A DNA stretch of 12,977 bases from Anaerolineae bacterium (GTDB lineage: Bacteria > Chloroflexota > Anaerolineae > JAAYZQ01), in assembly GCA_016929795.1 (NCBI GenBank), contig JAFGIA010000211.1, forward strand, positions 1-12,977, in the 5' to 3' direction. The notes beneath the pieces are model-generated. The model searched no databases and had not been told where the DNA came from. It saw only the letters and a program-made list of their open reading frames with translations. Positions 7,295 to 12,977 of the stretch are shown piece by piece. How positions within the stretch are numbered: the stretch's first letter is position 1; every line of letters starts with the position of its first letter. A program made the translations under genes and the position numbers.

Positions 7295-7342
7295 GGGCAG
7301 GGGGACCCTTCGCTGCGCTCCGGGCAGGCTCCCGCCCCTACC
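7295..7342. repeat. Short GC-rich dispersed-type repeat between URO-D and uxaE genes
   Basis: The segment has two GGGCAG copies (7295-7300, 7322-7327) flanking CCCTTCGCTGCGCTCC, then an imperfect hairpin (7322-7337: GGGCAGG against CCCGCCC with one mismatch and a CT loop). I recognise CCCTTCGCTGCGCTC.GGGCAGGC as a motif repeated between genes in GC-rich environmental bacteria (recollection). Only one copy is in this window. Confidence 0.5.
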
Positions 7343-7353
7343 TTTTCATTCAA

Positions 7354-8388
7354 TCAACTGTTCCACTCGCGCGCGGCGCGCAGCAACGCGTCGATATTTT
7401 CGGCCGGCGTGCCGGGCGAGACGCCCCCGCCAAAGGAGAGGATCATGCCGCCGCCAGGCGCGGCCTGCTCCAGGCAGTGGCGGGCGGCGGCGGCCACCTG
7501 CTCGGGCGTGCCGCGCACGCCGAGATCGAGGGGCGCCACGTTGCCCATCAGGGCGGCGCGCCCGCCCAGCGCGGACTTGACCTCGGCGATGTCCATCTCG
7601 TGGCTAAAGTTAAAGACGTCAAACCCGGCTTTGGCCAGGCCCGGCAGGAGGTGGGGGCAGGGGGTGTCGTTGTGATAGACCCGGATCAGCCCCTCAAAGG
7701 CGCCAAAGATGCGCTGCAGATGGGGCGCCACCACGCTTGCATAGTGGCGCGGCGAGACGAGGCCCACCAGGTCGTCGAGGAGCAGGATGCCTTCCGGCCG
7801 GTGGAGCACGTCGAGTTGGGCTTGCAGCCAATGGATGACAGTCGTGGCCATGGTGTCGAGCAGCGCATACACCAGGTCGGGCTGTTTGGCGACGCCCATC
7901 AAGAGGGGGGTGACGCCCACCAGGTAGGAGGCGACGGTCATGGGGCCGCGGGCGGCGACCATCGGAATCGACAGCCCCTGGGCCTGCAAGCGGCGGTCCA
8001 TGACCTGGTAGAGGCGGAGGACCAGCGGCATCAGGCCGTCGACGGTGGGATCGGCGGGCTTGACGCCGGCCCAATAGGCGAGATCGGGCACGAGGGGCTC
8101 GATGGAGGGCGGCCTGTCGGCATAAAAGCGCGGCCGCACCCCAAAGGCCGACGGCTCGGCGGCCATGCCATACTCGATCCAGAAGCCGGGGATCCAGGCA
8201 GCGCCGGGAAAACGGTCGAGCAGGCCGAGGTTGATCTCGAGCCACGTGTCGGGAAAGAGATAGTAGTCGCGCGTGTCGAGGCCGGCATAGCCGGGCAGCC
8301 ACGGGCTGTCGACGATGAGCGCGACGGGCACCTGGTCGGGCTGGCCCAGGCGGGCCGCCTCTTTGAAACGCTCCCACGGTGTGGTCAC
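7354..8388 (-). CDS. Uroporphyrinogen decarboxylase (URO-D) family protein, MtaA-like
   Basis: A 344-aa protein with the URO-D barrel layout: N-terminal TPWERFKEAARLGQPDQVPVA, central YLVGVTPLLMG (155-165), IRVYHNDTPCPHLLP (235-249), FDVFNFSHEMDIAEVKSALG (256-275), ALMGNVAPLDL (279-289) and C-terminal SPGTPAENIDALLRAA (324-339). The family includes haem-pathway decarboxylases and corrinoid methyltransferases such as MtaA/MtbA. The N-terminal and 'GN..P...L..GTPE.V' patterns fit the methyltransferase-like side. The HxC...C zinc ligands of MtaA/MtbA appear as H239-x-D241 and a glycine-rich FGGGV near 319-323, so the cysteines are missing and zinc thiol chemistry is doubtful. The start is GTG 8388: no in-frame ATG lies between it and the upstream stop, and GAGAGG precedes it. 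It is first in the likely transcript with uxaE; the true substrate is unknown. Confidence 0.82.
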   Translation of the reverse strand: MTTPWERFKEAARLGQPDQVPVALIVDSPWLPGYAGLDTRDYYLFPDTWLEINLGLLDRFPGAAWIPGFWIEYGMAAEPSAFGVRPRFYADRPPSIEPLVPDLAYWAGVKPADPTVDGLMPLVLRLYQVMDRRLQAQGLSIPMVAARGPMTVASYLVGVTPLLMGVAKQPDLVYALLDTMATTVIHWLQAQLDVLHRPEGILLLDDLVGLVSPRHYASVVAPHLQRIFGAFEGLIRVYHNDTPCPHLLPGLAKAGFDVFNFSHEMDIAEVKSALGGRAALMGNVAPLDLGVRGTPEQVAAAARHCLEQAAPGGGMILSFGGGVSPGTPAENIDALLRAAREWNS

Positions 8389-8421
8389 AGGCCGCCTCTC
8401 GAAAGAATCAATGGTGACGAG

Positions 8422-8450
8422 ATTCTACTCTTTTCCGGGCCAGATGTCAA
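8422..8450 (-). promoter_or_regulatory. Promoter of the URO-D/uxaE transcript
   Basis: Minus strand: consensus TTGACA (8450-8445), a 17-bp spacer, TAGAAT (8427-8422). Predicted start near 8415, leaving a leader of about 27 nt with GAGAGG before GTG 8388. Confidence 0.75.
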
Positions 8451-8505
8451 GCCGCCGGCTGCGGGGCGGTGCATCCCTTGTTTGTAGGAACATCGTGGCC
8501 GCATG

Positions 8506-8556
8506 AACGACGGGGCATGAAGAACGACGGGGCATAAAGAACGACGGGGCATGAAG
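8506..8556. repeat. Three tandem copies of a 17-bp unit
   Basis: Unit AACGACGGGGCATGAAG at 8506-8522, 8523-8539 and 8540-8556. Copies 1 and 3 are identical; copy 2 has one G-to-A change. The third copy runs into an inverted copy of its core, forming the adjacent hairpin. Confidence 0.92.
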
Positions 8557-8565
8557 TGCCCCGTC
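8543..8565. repeat. Nine-base-pair hairpin at the end of the tandem repeat
   Basis: GACGGGGCA (8543-8551) and TGCCCCGTC (8557-8565) are perfect inverted copies around a TGAAG loop. No U-tract follows on either strand, so it is more like a REP-type element than a terminator. The earlier two copies of GACGGGGCA could compete for the same right arm. Confidence 0.85.
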
Positions 8566-8576
8566 TACGGAGCAGC

Positions 8577-8592
8577 GCCCGATGAATCGGGC
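8577..8592. repeat. Second short palindrome in the same region
   Basis: GCCCGAT (8577-8583) and ATCGGGC (8586-8592) are perfect inverted copies separated by GA. It follows the tandem-repeat hairpin by 11 bp and may belong to the same composite element. Confidence 0.75.
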
Positions 8593-8760
8593 TGACACGC
8601 CCTACACAAGTGGGATGCACCGGCTGCGGGGGCCGGTCATCCCCCCGGGTGAACCCTTTGACCCTTTGACGGTTTACCCAGTGTGTCGAAAAGAGGGATT
8701 GTTTCGCCGGGCGACAGCCATAGGGCCCGGCTGCTGGCAGGTGCGCTGCCCCCGGATCTG

Positions 8761-8769
8761 TGGTACAAT
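8761..8769 (+). promoter_or_regulatory. Extended -10 for the surface-protein operon
   Basis: TGG TACAAT, the same extended -10 form as the promoters at 709 and 821. No good -35 is seen at 16-18 bp. Expected start near 8776, leaving a leader of about 68 nt that contains a T-tract (CCC followed by T's, about 8786-8795) and AGGAGG before ATG 8844. Confidence 0.5.
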
Positions 8770-8843
8770 GGGGCAGAGACGAGGCCCTTTTTTTTCAGAG
8801 GGAGGGCGACCCAGGGCGCCCTCCAGGAGGCGAGGCGACGACC

Positions 8844-11006
8844 ATGGACGGGAGAGCGCCGGAGGAGCGGCTGGGTGACACGCTGCTGGAGATGGGCTGG
8901 CTGCTGGCCGCTCTCCTCGCGCCGCTGAGTGTCAATCTCTGGGCAGAGCAGCCGTTCGAGCCGTTCAAGGCGGGGGTGGCGCGCACGCTGGCCTGGCTGC
9001 TGGCGGGGGCCTGGCTGGCGGATGGCCTGATCGGGCGGCGCTCTCCCTGGCGCGAGCTCGAGGGCAATCCCCTGCTCTGGCCGGCGGTGGCGCTGGGCGG
9101 CGTCCAGGCGGCGGCCACGGCTGTGGCGGCCGACAGGGGGCTGAGCCTGTGGGGCAGCTACGCGCGCGCCCAGGGCGCCCTGACGCTGCTGAGCTACCTG
9201 CTCCTGTTCCTGGTGGTTTCGGCGCGGCTACGAACGCTGGCCCAGGCGCGGCGGCTGCTGACGGCGCTGGTGATGGCGGCCGTGCCGCTGGCAGGGCTGG
9301 GGCTGGCCCAGGCCCTGGGCTGGGACGCCGTGGGGCTGATCAGCGACGCCCGCTCGCCGCTCTACACTACGCTGGGCCGCTCTAACTTTACGGGGGCCTA
9401 CCTGGCCCTGCTCTTGCCCCTGACCGCGACGCTGGCCGCCACGGCCGCGGGGCGCGGGCGGCGGCTGGCCGGCGGCGCGCTGCTGGCGGCCGAGCTGGCG
9501 GTGATCGGCCTGACGCTGGCCCGGGGCGCCTGGCTGGCGGCGGCGGCGGGGCTGGGCAGCCTGGCGCTCCTCTGGTACTGGCCGCAACTGTCGCGGCGCC
9601 GGCGCCGGGTGATCCTCGCCGCCGGGCTGGCGGGGCTGATCGGCGGCCTGGGGGGCACGCTGTGGCTGGGCCACGAGGGGGGTTCGGAGGCGGCGCGGCT
9701 GACCATCTGGCAGGCCACGCTCGAGCTGGTCGGGCAGCGCCCCTGGCTGGGCTATGGCCCCGACGCGCTGGAGCTCGTCTTCCCCCGCGTCTATCCGCCG
9801 CAACTGGTCTATTACCAGGGCCGGGGGGTGGTGGTGGATCGCGCGCACAACCTGGCGCTCGACTGGGCGGTGACCACGGGGCTGGCGGGCGTGCTGGCCT
9901 GGCTGGCGCTGTGGGCGGCCGCTTTCCGGACGGGCTGGCGGGCGGCGCAAGCGACGGCCGAGCCGGAGCGGCGGCTGACGCTGCTGGCCTGCCTGGCGGC
10001 GGTGGCGGGCAACGCCGCCGGGAACCTGGTGAGTTTCGACGTGACGGCCACGGCGACGGCGACGTGGCTGCTGCTGGCCCTGCTGCCCGCGCTGGGCGGA
10101 AGAGCGGCCCCCGGCCCATTTTCCCCCTCACCCCAACCCTCTCCCCCAGGGGAGAGGGAGCCGCCCCCCACCCCTGGGCGGGGAGGAGATTGGCCCCCAG
10201 AGACCGATGCCGCCAGAGGGCACACGAGATGGCTGCGCTGGCTGGCGGCGGGGCTGCTGCTGGCGGGCGTGGGCGGGGCTGTGCTCCAGCTCAACGTCCG
10301 GCCGCTGGCGGCCAACGTGGCGGCCCGGACGGCCGCCCGGCGATCGGAGGCGGGCGACTGGCCGGGGGCGATCGCGGCCCTGGAACGGGCCACCCACCTG
10401 TGGCCGGCCGAACCGGCCTACCACCGGGAGTTGAGCTGGGCCTACCTCCAGCAAGCCGCCGGCCAAGATCCCCGGCGCTGGCTGGAGCAAGCCGAAGCGG
10501 AGCTGCTGGCCGCCCGCGACCTACGCCCGGGCGACTATGGCACCTGGGCCGCGCTGGGCGAGCTGTATGGGCTGTGGGGCAACCGGTGGGAGCCGGCCCA
10601 AGTGGCGCTGGCCCACGAGGCCTACCGCCAGGCGACGGCGCTGGCGCCCCACCAGGCCATGCTCTACACCGCCTGGGGGATGGTCCACCTGGAAGGGAAC
10701 GACCCAGCCGGGGCGGCCGCCCGGTTTGGACAGGCGGTGGCCCTGGACGCCACCGACGGCTATGCCTTCACCCACCTGGGCGACGCCGAGCTGGCCCGGG
10801 GACACGTCGAAGCGGCGCTGGCCGCCTACCGGCAAGCGGTGCATTGGGCGCCCGAATGGGTGCCCGCCCACGTGGGGCTGGCCACCAGCGCCTGGCGGCT
10901 GGGGCAGCGCGACGCAGCCGAAGCGGCCTGGCGGCAGGCGGCGCAGATCGACCCGGACCACCCGGCGGTCCAGGCGCTGTGGGAGGAGATGAACCGGCAA
11001 CCCTGA
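8844..11006 (+). CDS. Wzy/O-antigen-ligase-like membrane protein with C-terminal TPR repeats
   Basis: A 720-aa protein. Residues about 15-420 hold many hydrophobic segments. GRSNFTGAYLALLLPL (178-193) and the Wzy_C-type region (R285 in AARLTIW, QRPWLGYGPD 298-307, RAHNLALDW 333-341 with H335, then TTGLAGVLAWLAL) are typical of O-antigen ligases, polymerases and bacterial O-oligosaccharyltransferases, which move lipid-linked glycans outside the inner membrane. A proline-rich linker (about 424-455) is followed by one more membrane segment (463-482). Tetratricopeptide-like repeats cover about 488-720 (for instance AYRQATALAPH, AAYRQAVHWAPEW, AAWRQAAQIDPDH) and probably face outward. ATG 8844 is chosen because the upstream frame (from 8760) overlaps the promoter and AGGAGG precedes 8844. 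Ligase, polymerase and protein glycosyltransferase cannot be separated by sequence alone. Two exported proteins follow in the same operon. Confidence 0.85.
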   Translation: MDGRAPEERLGDTLLEMGWLLAALLAPLSVNLWAEQPFEPFKAGVARTLAWLLAGAWLADGLIGRRSPWRELEGNPLLWPAVALGGVQAAATAVAADRGLSLWGSYARAQGALTLLSYLLLFLVVSARLRTLAQARRLLTALVMAAVPLAGLGLAQALGWDAVGLISDARSPLYTTLGRSNFTGAYLALLLPLTATLAATAAGRGRRLAGGALLAAELAVIGLTLARGAWLAAAAGLGSLALLWYWPQLSRRRRRVILAAGLAGLIGGLGGTLWLGHEGGSEAARLTIWQATLELVGQRPWLGYGPDALELVFPRVYPPQLVYYQGRGVVVDRAHNLALDWAVTTGLAGVLAWLALWAAAFRTGWRAAQATAEPERRLTLLACLAAVAGNAAGNLVSFDVTATATATWLLLALLPALGGRAAPGPFSPSPQPSPPGEREPPPTPGRGGDWPPETDAARGHTRWLRWLAAGLLLAGVGGAVLQLNVRPLAANVAARTAARRSEAGDWPGAIAALERATHLWPAEPAYHRELSWAYLQQAAGQDPRRWLEQAEAELLAARDLRPGDYGTWAALGELYGLWGNRWEPAQVALAHEAYRQATALAPHQAMLYTAWGMVHLEGNDPAGAAARFGQAVALDATDGYAFTHLGDAELARGHVEAALAAYRQAVHWAPEWVPAHVGLATSAWRLGQRDAAEAAWRQAAQIDPDHPAVQALWEEMNRQP
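10125..10185. repeat. Palindromic repeat embedded in frame in the ligase-like gene
   Basis: CCCTCTCCCC (10137-10146) and GGGGAGAGGG (10149-10158) are perfect inverted copies with a CA loop. A second stem follows: CCGCCC (10161-10166) with GGGCGG (10176-10181). The encoded peptide PSPQPSPPGERE is the kind of low-complexity product I associate with dispersed intergenic palindromes in many bacterial genomes (recollection). It falls between the main membrane domain and the last membrane segment, where extra residues would be tolerated. Confidence 0.75.
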
Positions 11007-11097
11007 AGCCGGCCGGGGAAAGGAGGCAACGGATCAAAGAGAAGCCCACAGGACAAATGAGCAAGGCCAAGCTTTAAACAAGAGAAGGAGGGAATCG

Positions 11098-12540
11098 ATG
11101 AACACTCGAAGGTTGTGGATAGGGGTGGTGGTGGCGGCGGCCATGGTTCTGGCCGCCGGTGGTGTGGCCGCGCTGCCCGGCGCCCTGGCGCCGGGGGCGA
11201 CGGTGGCCAGCAAGATCAACTACCAGGGGCGCCTGACCGACGCCATGGGCAACCCGCTCGACGGGACCTACCCCATGCGCTTTCAGCTCTACGACGACGC
11301 GGCGGCCGGCACGCTCTGGTGGGACAGTGGCGAGTTCAACGTGGAGGTAAACAACGGGGCGTTCAGCACCGACCTGAGCATCGACGCTTATCACTTTGAC
11401 GGGAAAGGGCTGTGGCTGCGCATCTGGGTCGACGGCGACTGGCTGACGCCCCGGCAGGAGCTGCTGCCGGTGCCCTATGCGCTCAACTTGAGGCCGGGGG
11501 CCGAGATGGAAGCCGACGCGCCAACCAACTGGCTCTTCCGGGCGACGAACACCAGCTCGATGGCCACGGGCAGCGCTATCTGGGGGGCGGCGACGACGGG
11601 CAGCGCCGTGTATGGCAACTCGGCGGGCGGCTATGGGCTGCGCGGCTATAGCGACACAGGCAATGCCCTGGTGGCCAACAGCAATACCAAGACGGCCGGC
11701 GTGTTTGACAGCAACCAGGGGTATGGCATCCGGGTGAACGCCGACGGCACCGACCACTGGGACCACGCCGGCTATTTCACGTCCAACTTTGGCTACGGGG
11801 TGTATGGCGTCAGCGCCAATAACTATGGCGTGCGCGGCGAGGGGAATGTGGCGGGTGTGCGCGGCAGCGGCAACAGCAGCGGCGTGTCGGGCTCTAGCGA
11901 CGGCGGCGACGGGGTTTACGGCTCGAGCAACACTCTGGCGGGCGTGTATGGCTCGAGCCAAAGCTACTATGGCGTGGAAGGCACTACCTGGAATACAAAT
12001 AACAACTATGGCCTGTTCACCTACGACAATCTCTACGCGCTCAACTATCACCTGGCGGGGGCGATGATGCACCTGGCGCAGAATGGCGGCGACGAGGCGC
12101 TGGAGCCGGGCGACGTGGTGGTCCTGGTCGGGGTGGTGGAGCCGGCGGAGGCGGGCGGCCCGCTGATTATCCAGGTGGCCAGGGCTTCAGAGGCGAACAG
12201 CGCGGCGGTGGCGGGCGTGGTCTACCGCGGCTTTAACGTGGAGGCCGTGGTGGAGGGCCAGCGGCCCGAGGCCGGCTCGGGGCAGGTCCTCCCAGAGACC
12301 ACGCTCGACGGCCCGGTGCCCCCCGGCGAGCACTTATTGCTGGTGGTGCAGGGGCCGGCGCGGGTGAAGGTGCGCGCGGCGGCGGGGACGATCCAGCCAG
12401 GCGACCTGCTGTGCAGCGCGGCGGAAGCCGGCTATGCGACGGGGGTGGACGCGGCAGCGCCCGGCACTATCCTGGGCAAGGCCATGGAGTCGCCGGCGGC
12501 GGATCAGGACCAGATCTATGTCCTGGTCACGCTGCGCTAG
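11098..12540 (+). CDS. Exported fibre-like protein with glycine-rich repeats
   Basis: 480 aa. Signal peptide: RR at 4-5, hydrophobic 6-25, likely cleavage near A25 or A31. Residues 39-131 form a domain starting INYQGRL and ending QELLPVPYALN, a type I recognise at the start of many bacterial surface and tail-fibre-like proteins. Residues about 154-305 are Gly/Ser/Asn/Tyr-rich repeats of roughly 10 residues on the pattern (Y)GV(Y/R/S)G(S/E)xx, for example GYGVYGVSANN, YGVRGEGNVA, GVYGSSNTLA; these suggest a beta-helical or fibrous stalk. The C-terminal domain (about 330-480) contains LEPGDVVVLVG, IQPGDLLCSA, GTILGKAMES and ends IYVLVTLR; similar ends occur in phage- and fibre-type proteins. 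AAGGAGG (11085-11091) precedes the ATG by 6 nt. It lies 91 bp after the ligase-like gene. One cysteine (about 439) is seen. The function is probably structural at the cell surface; no enzyme motif is recognised. Confidence 0.85.
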   Translation: MNTRRLWIGVVVAAAMVLAAGGVAALPGALAPGATVASKINYQGRLTDAMGNPLDGTYPMRFQLYDDAAAGTLWWDSGEFNVEVNNGAFSTDLSIDAYHFDGKGLWLRIWVDGDWLTPRQELLPVPYALNLRPGAEMEADAPTNWLFRATNTSSMATGSAIWGAATTGSAVYGNSAGGYGLRGYSDTGNALVANSNTKTAGVFDSNQGYGIRVNADGTDHWDHAGYFTSNFGYGVYGVSANNYGVRGEGNVAGVRGSGNSSGVSGSSDGGDGVYGSSNTLAGVYGSSQSYYGVEGTTWNTNNNYGLFTYDNLYALNYHLAGAMMHLAQNGGDEALEPGDVVVLVGVVEPAEAGGPLIIQVARASEANSAAVAGVVYRGFNVEAVVEGQRPEAGSGQVLPETTLDGPVPPGEHLLLVVQGPARVKVRAAAGTIQPGDLLCSAAEAGYATGVDAAAPGTILGKAMESPAADQDQIYVLVTLR

Positions 12541-12549
12541 GAGGAAACG

Positions 12550-12855
12550 ATGGGTCGAAAAACTCTACTCCTGGCGGCCGGCCTGGCGCTGCTGGTGGCG
12601 GCGCTGAGCCTGGGCGGGGGCGCCCTGGCCCAGAGCTCGGCGAATTACAACCTGGAATGGCACGTGATCGGGGGCGGCGGGCAGCCGGTGGGCTCGGCCC
12701 ACTATGCCGTGCACAGCACGGCCGGGCAGGGCTCGGGCAGCGCCTCCTACCTGAGCGGCGAACACTATGCCGTCGGCGGGGGATTCTGGGGGGGGGCCGG
12801 GGCGGGCAGCCCCTGGCGCATCTACCTGCCGCTGGTGGTGCGCCGCGCGCCGTGA
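12550..12855 (+). CDS. Small exported protein ending in an IYLPLV motif
   Basis: 101 aa. Signal peptide with RK at 3-4, hydrophobic core 5-21 and a likely cut after ALA (27/28). The mature part starts SSANYNLEWHVIGGGG and contains QPVGSAHYAVHSTAGQ and HYAVGGGFWGG, a short domain I recall from many exported Chloroflexota proteins. The chain ends with RIYLPLVVRRAP (90-101): a hydrophobic beta-type stretch with flanking arginines, which may be a sorting or anchoring signal (inference). The start is fixed by AGGAGG at 12539-12544, overlapping the TAG of the previous gene, so the two are translationally coupled. A strong terminator follows at once. No cysteines and no catalytic motif are seen. Confidence 0.82.
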   Translation: MGRKTLLLAAGLALLVAALSLGGGALAQSSANYNLEWHVIGGGGQPVGSAHYAVHSTAGQGSGSASYLSGEHYAVGGGFWGGAGAGSPWRIYLPLVVRRAP

Positions 12856-12888
12856 GCCGGGCGAGGATCGTTGGCGCCCGGCTTTCTT
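12856..12888 (+). terminator. Rho-independent terminator of the surface operon
   Basis: GCCGGGCG (12856-12863) pairs exactly with CGCCCGGC (12875-12882) around an 11-nt loop, followed by TTTCTT. It begins on the base after the TGA of the small exported protein. Confidence 0.85.
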
Positions 12889-12922
12889 GAAGAGTAACCG
12901 TTCAGGTGGGGTTATGATTGGA

Positions 12923-12954
12923 CACGGATTGCACGGATTTACACGGATTCACGG
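12923..12954. repeat. CACGGATT tandem repeat at the right edge
   Basis: CACGGATT occurs at 12923, 12932 and 12942, then CACGG at 12950, with a 9-10 bp period. I recall this motif as a repeat scattered between genes in many bacterial genomes. No gene is visible from 12889 to the end. Confidence 0.8.
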
Positions 12955-12977
12955 TGATGAGACCGGCTGGCATTCCG

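Larger units (their letters stand above)
8389..8843. other. Divergent intergenic region, 455 bp, rich in palindromes and repeats
   Basis: No credible gene. In order it holds the minus-strand promoter (8422-8450), three tandem 17-bp repeats (8506-8556), a strong hairpin (8543-8565), a second hairpin (8577-8592), a weaker one (8619-8637: ACCGGC with GCCGGT), a direct repeat CCCTTTGA CCCTTTGA (about 8655-8670), and an extended -10 (8761-8769) for the surface operon. The stretch 8672-8755 shows nothing I can name. Confidence 0.7.

Noticed and set aside
5774..7675. A 633-codon open frame on the plus strand
   Set aside because: It is antisense to uxaE and runs into the URO-D gene. Its product is low-complexity His/Gly/Arg/Gln-rich with no recognisable domain, as expected for a shadow of a GC-rich gene.
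7132..8487. A 451-codon plus-strand open frame
   Set aside because: Antisense to the URO-D-family gene, which has clear family motifs and a consensus promoter; the plus-strand product has none.
8506..8556. A CRISPR-like array
   Set aside because: The 17-bp units are directly adjacent with no spacers, and no cas gene is present.
8658..8694. A promoter built on TTGACC or TTGACG near 8660
   Set aside because: No acceptable -10 at 16-18 bp from either hexamer.
9662..11077. A 471-codon plus-strand open frame overlapping the ligase-like gene
   Set aside because: A Gly/Ala/Arg/Pro-rich shifted-frame reading; the other frame carries the Wzy_C and TPR motifs throughout.
11057..11077. A six-codon reading frame (MSKAKL) before the fibre-like gene
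   Set aside because: No clear ribosome site and no attenuator structure around it; likely chance.
11074..12072. A 332-codon minus-strand open frame
   Set aside because: Antisense to the fibre-like gene; its His/Ala/Val-rich product reflects the complementary repeat codons.

Overview
The window is GC-rich (about 60-80% in most genes) and carries a run of bacterial housekeeping, sugar-acid and cell-surface genes. No rRNA, tRNA, CRISPR array or transposase gene was found. The gene content suggests a Chloroflexota bacterium, probably Anaerolineae-like: a tagaturonate epimerase beside a uroporphyrinogen-decarboxylase-family paralogue, a thioredoxin-reductase-like ferredoxin-NADP reductase, a small exported protein ending in an IYLPLV motif, and many short palindromic repeats between genes. 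This assignment is inference from familiarity; no marker gene is present.

Layout: (1) 1-710, minus: the first third of an ABC exporter, cut by the window edge. (2) 711-947: two divergent promoters, each with an extended -10 (TGG TATAAT), separated by a 34-bp imperfect palindrome. (3) 948-3345, plus: a two-gene unit of ferredoxin-NADP reductase and an uncharacterised 461-aa protein that looks like two VOC-type (glyoxalase/dioxygenase fold) modules. (4) 3350-3398: a perfect 21-bp inverted repeat between convergent genes. (5) 8388-3423, minus: URO-D-family protein, tagaturonate epimerase (uxaE), a lower-GC PIN/ribbon-helix-helix toxin-antitoxin pair, and 6-phosphogluconate dehydrogenase (gnd). 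uxaE and gnd are both sugar-acid enzymes, and the toxin-antitoxin pair sits between them with its own promoter. (6) 8389-8843: a repeat-rich divergent intergenic region. (7) 8844-12855, plus, closed by a strong terminator: a Wzy/O-antigen-ligase-like membrane protein with a TPR tail, a fibre-like exported protein with glycine-rich repeats, and a small exported protein.

What stands out: the toxin promoter places its -10 exactly where a leaderless mRNA would start at the ATG, and the ABC gene shows a similar geometry at a GTG. The unknown partner of the ferredoxin reductase may be a metal-dependent VOC enzyme. The last operon pairs a candidate glycan ligase/polymerase with two exported proteins, which could be an enzyme and its surface substrates. 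A dispersed-type palindromic repeat appears to have been absorbed in frame into the linker of the ligase-like protein. Almost every gene boundary carries a different short repeat element.
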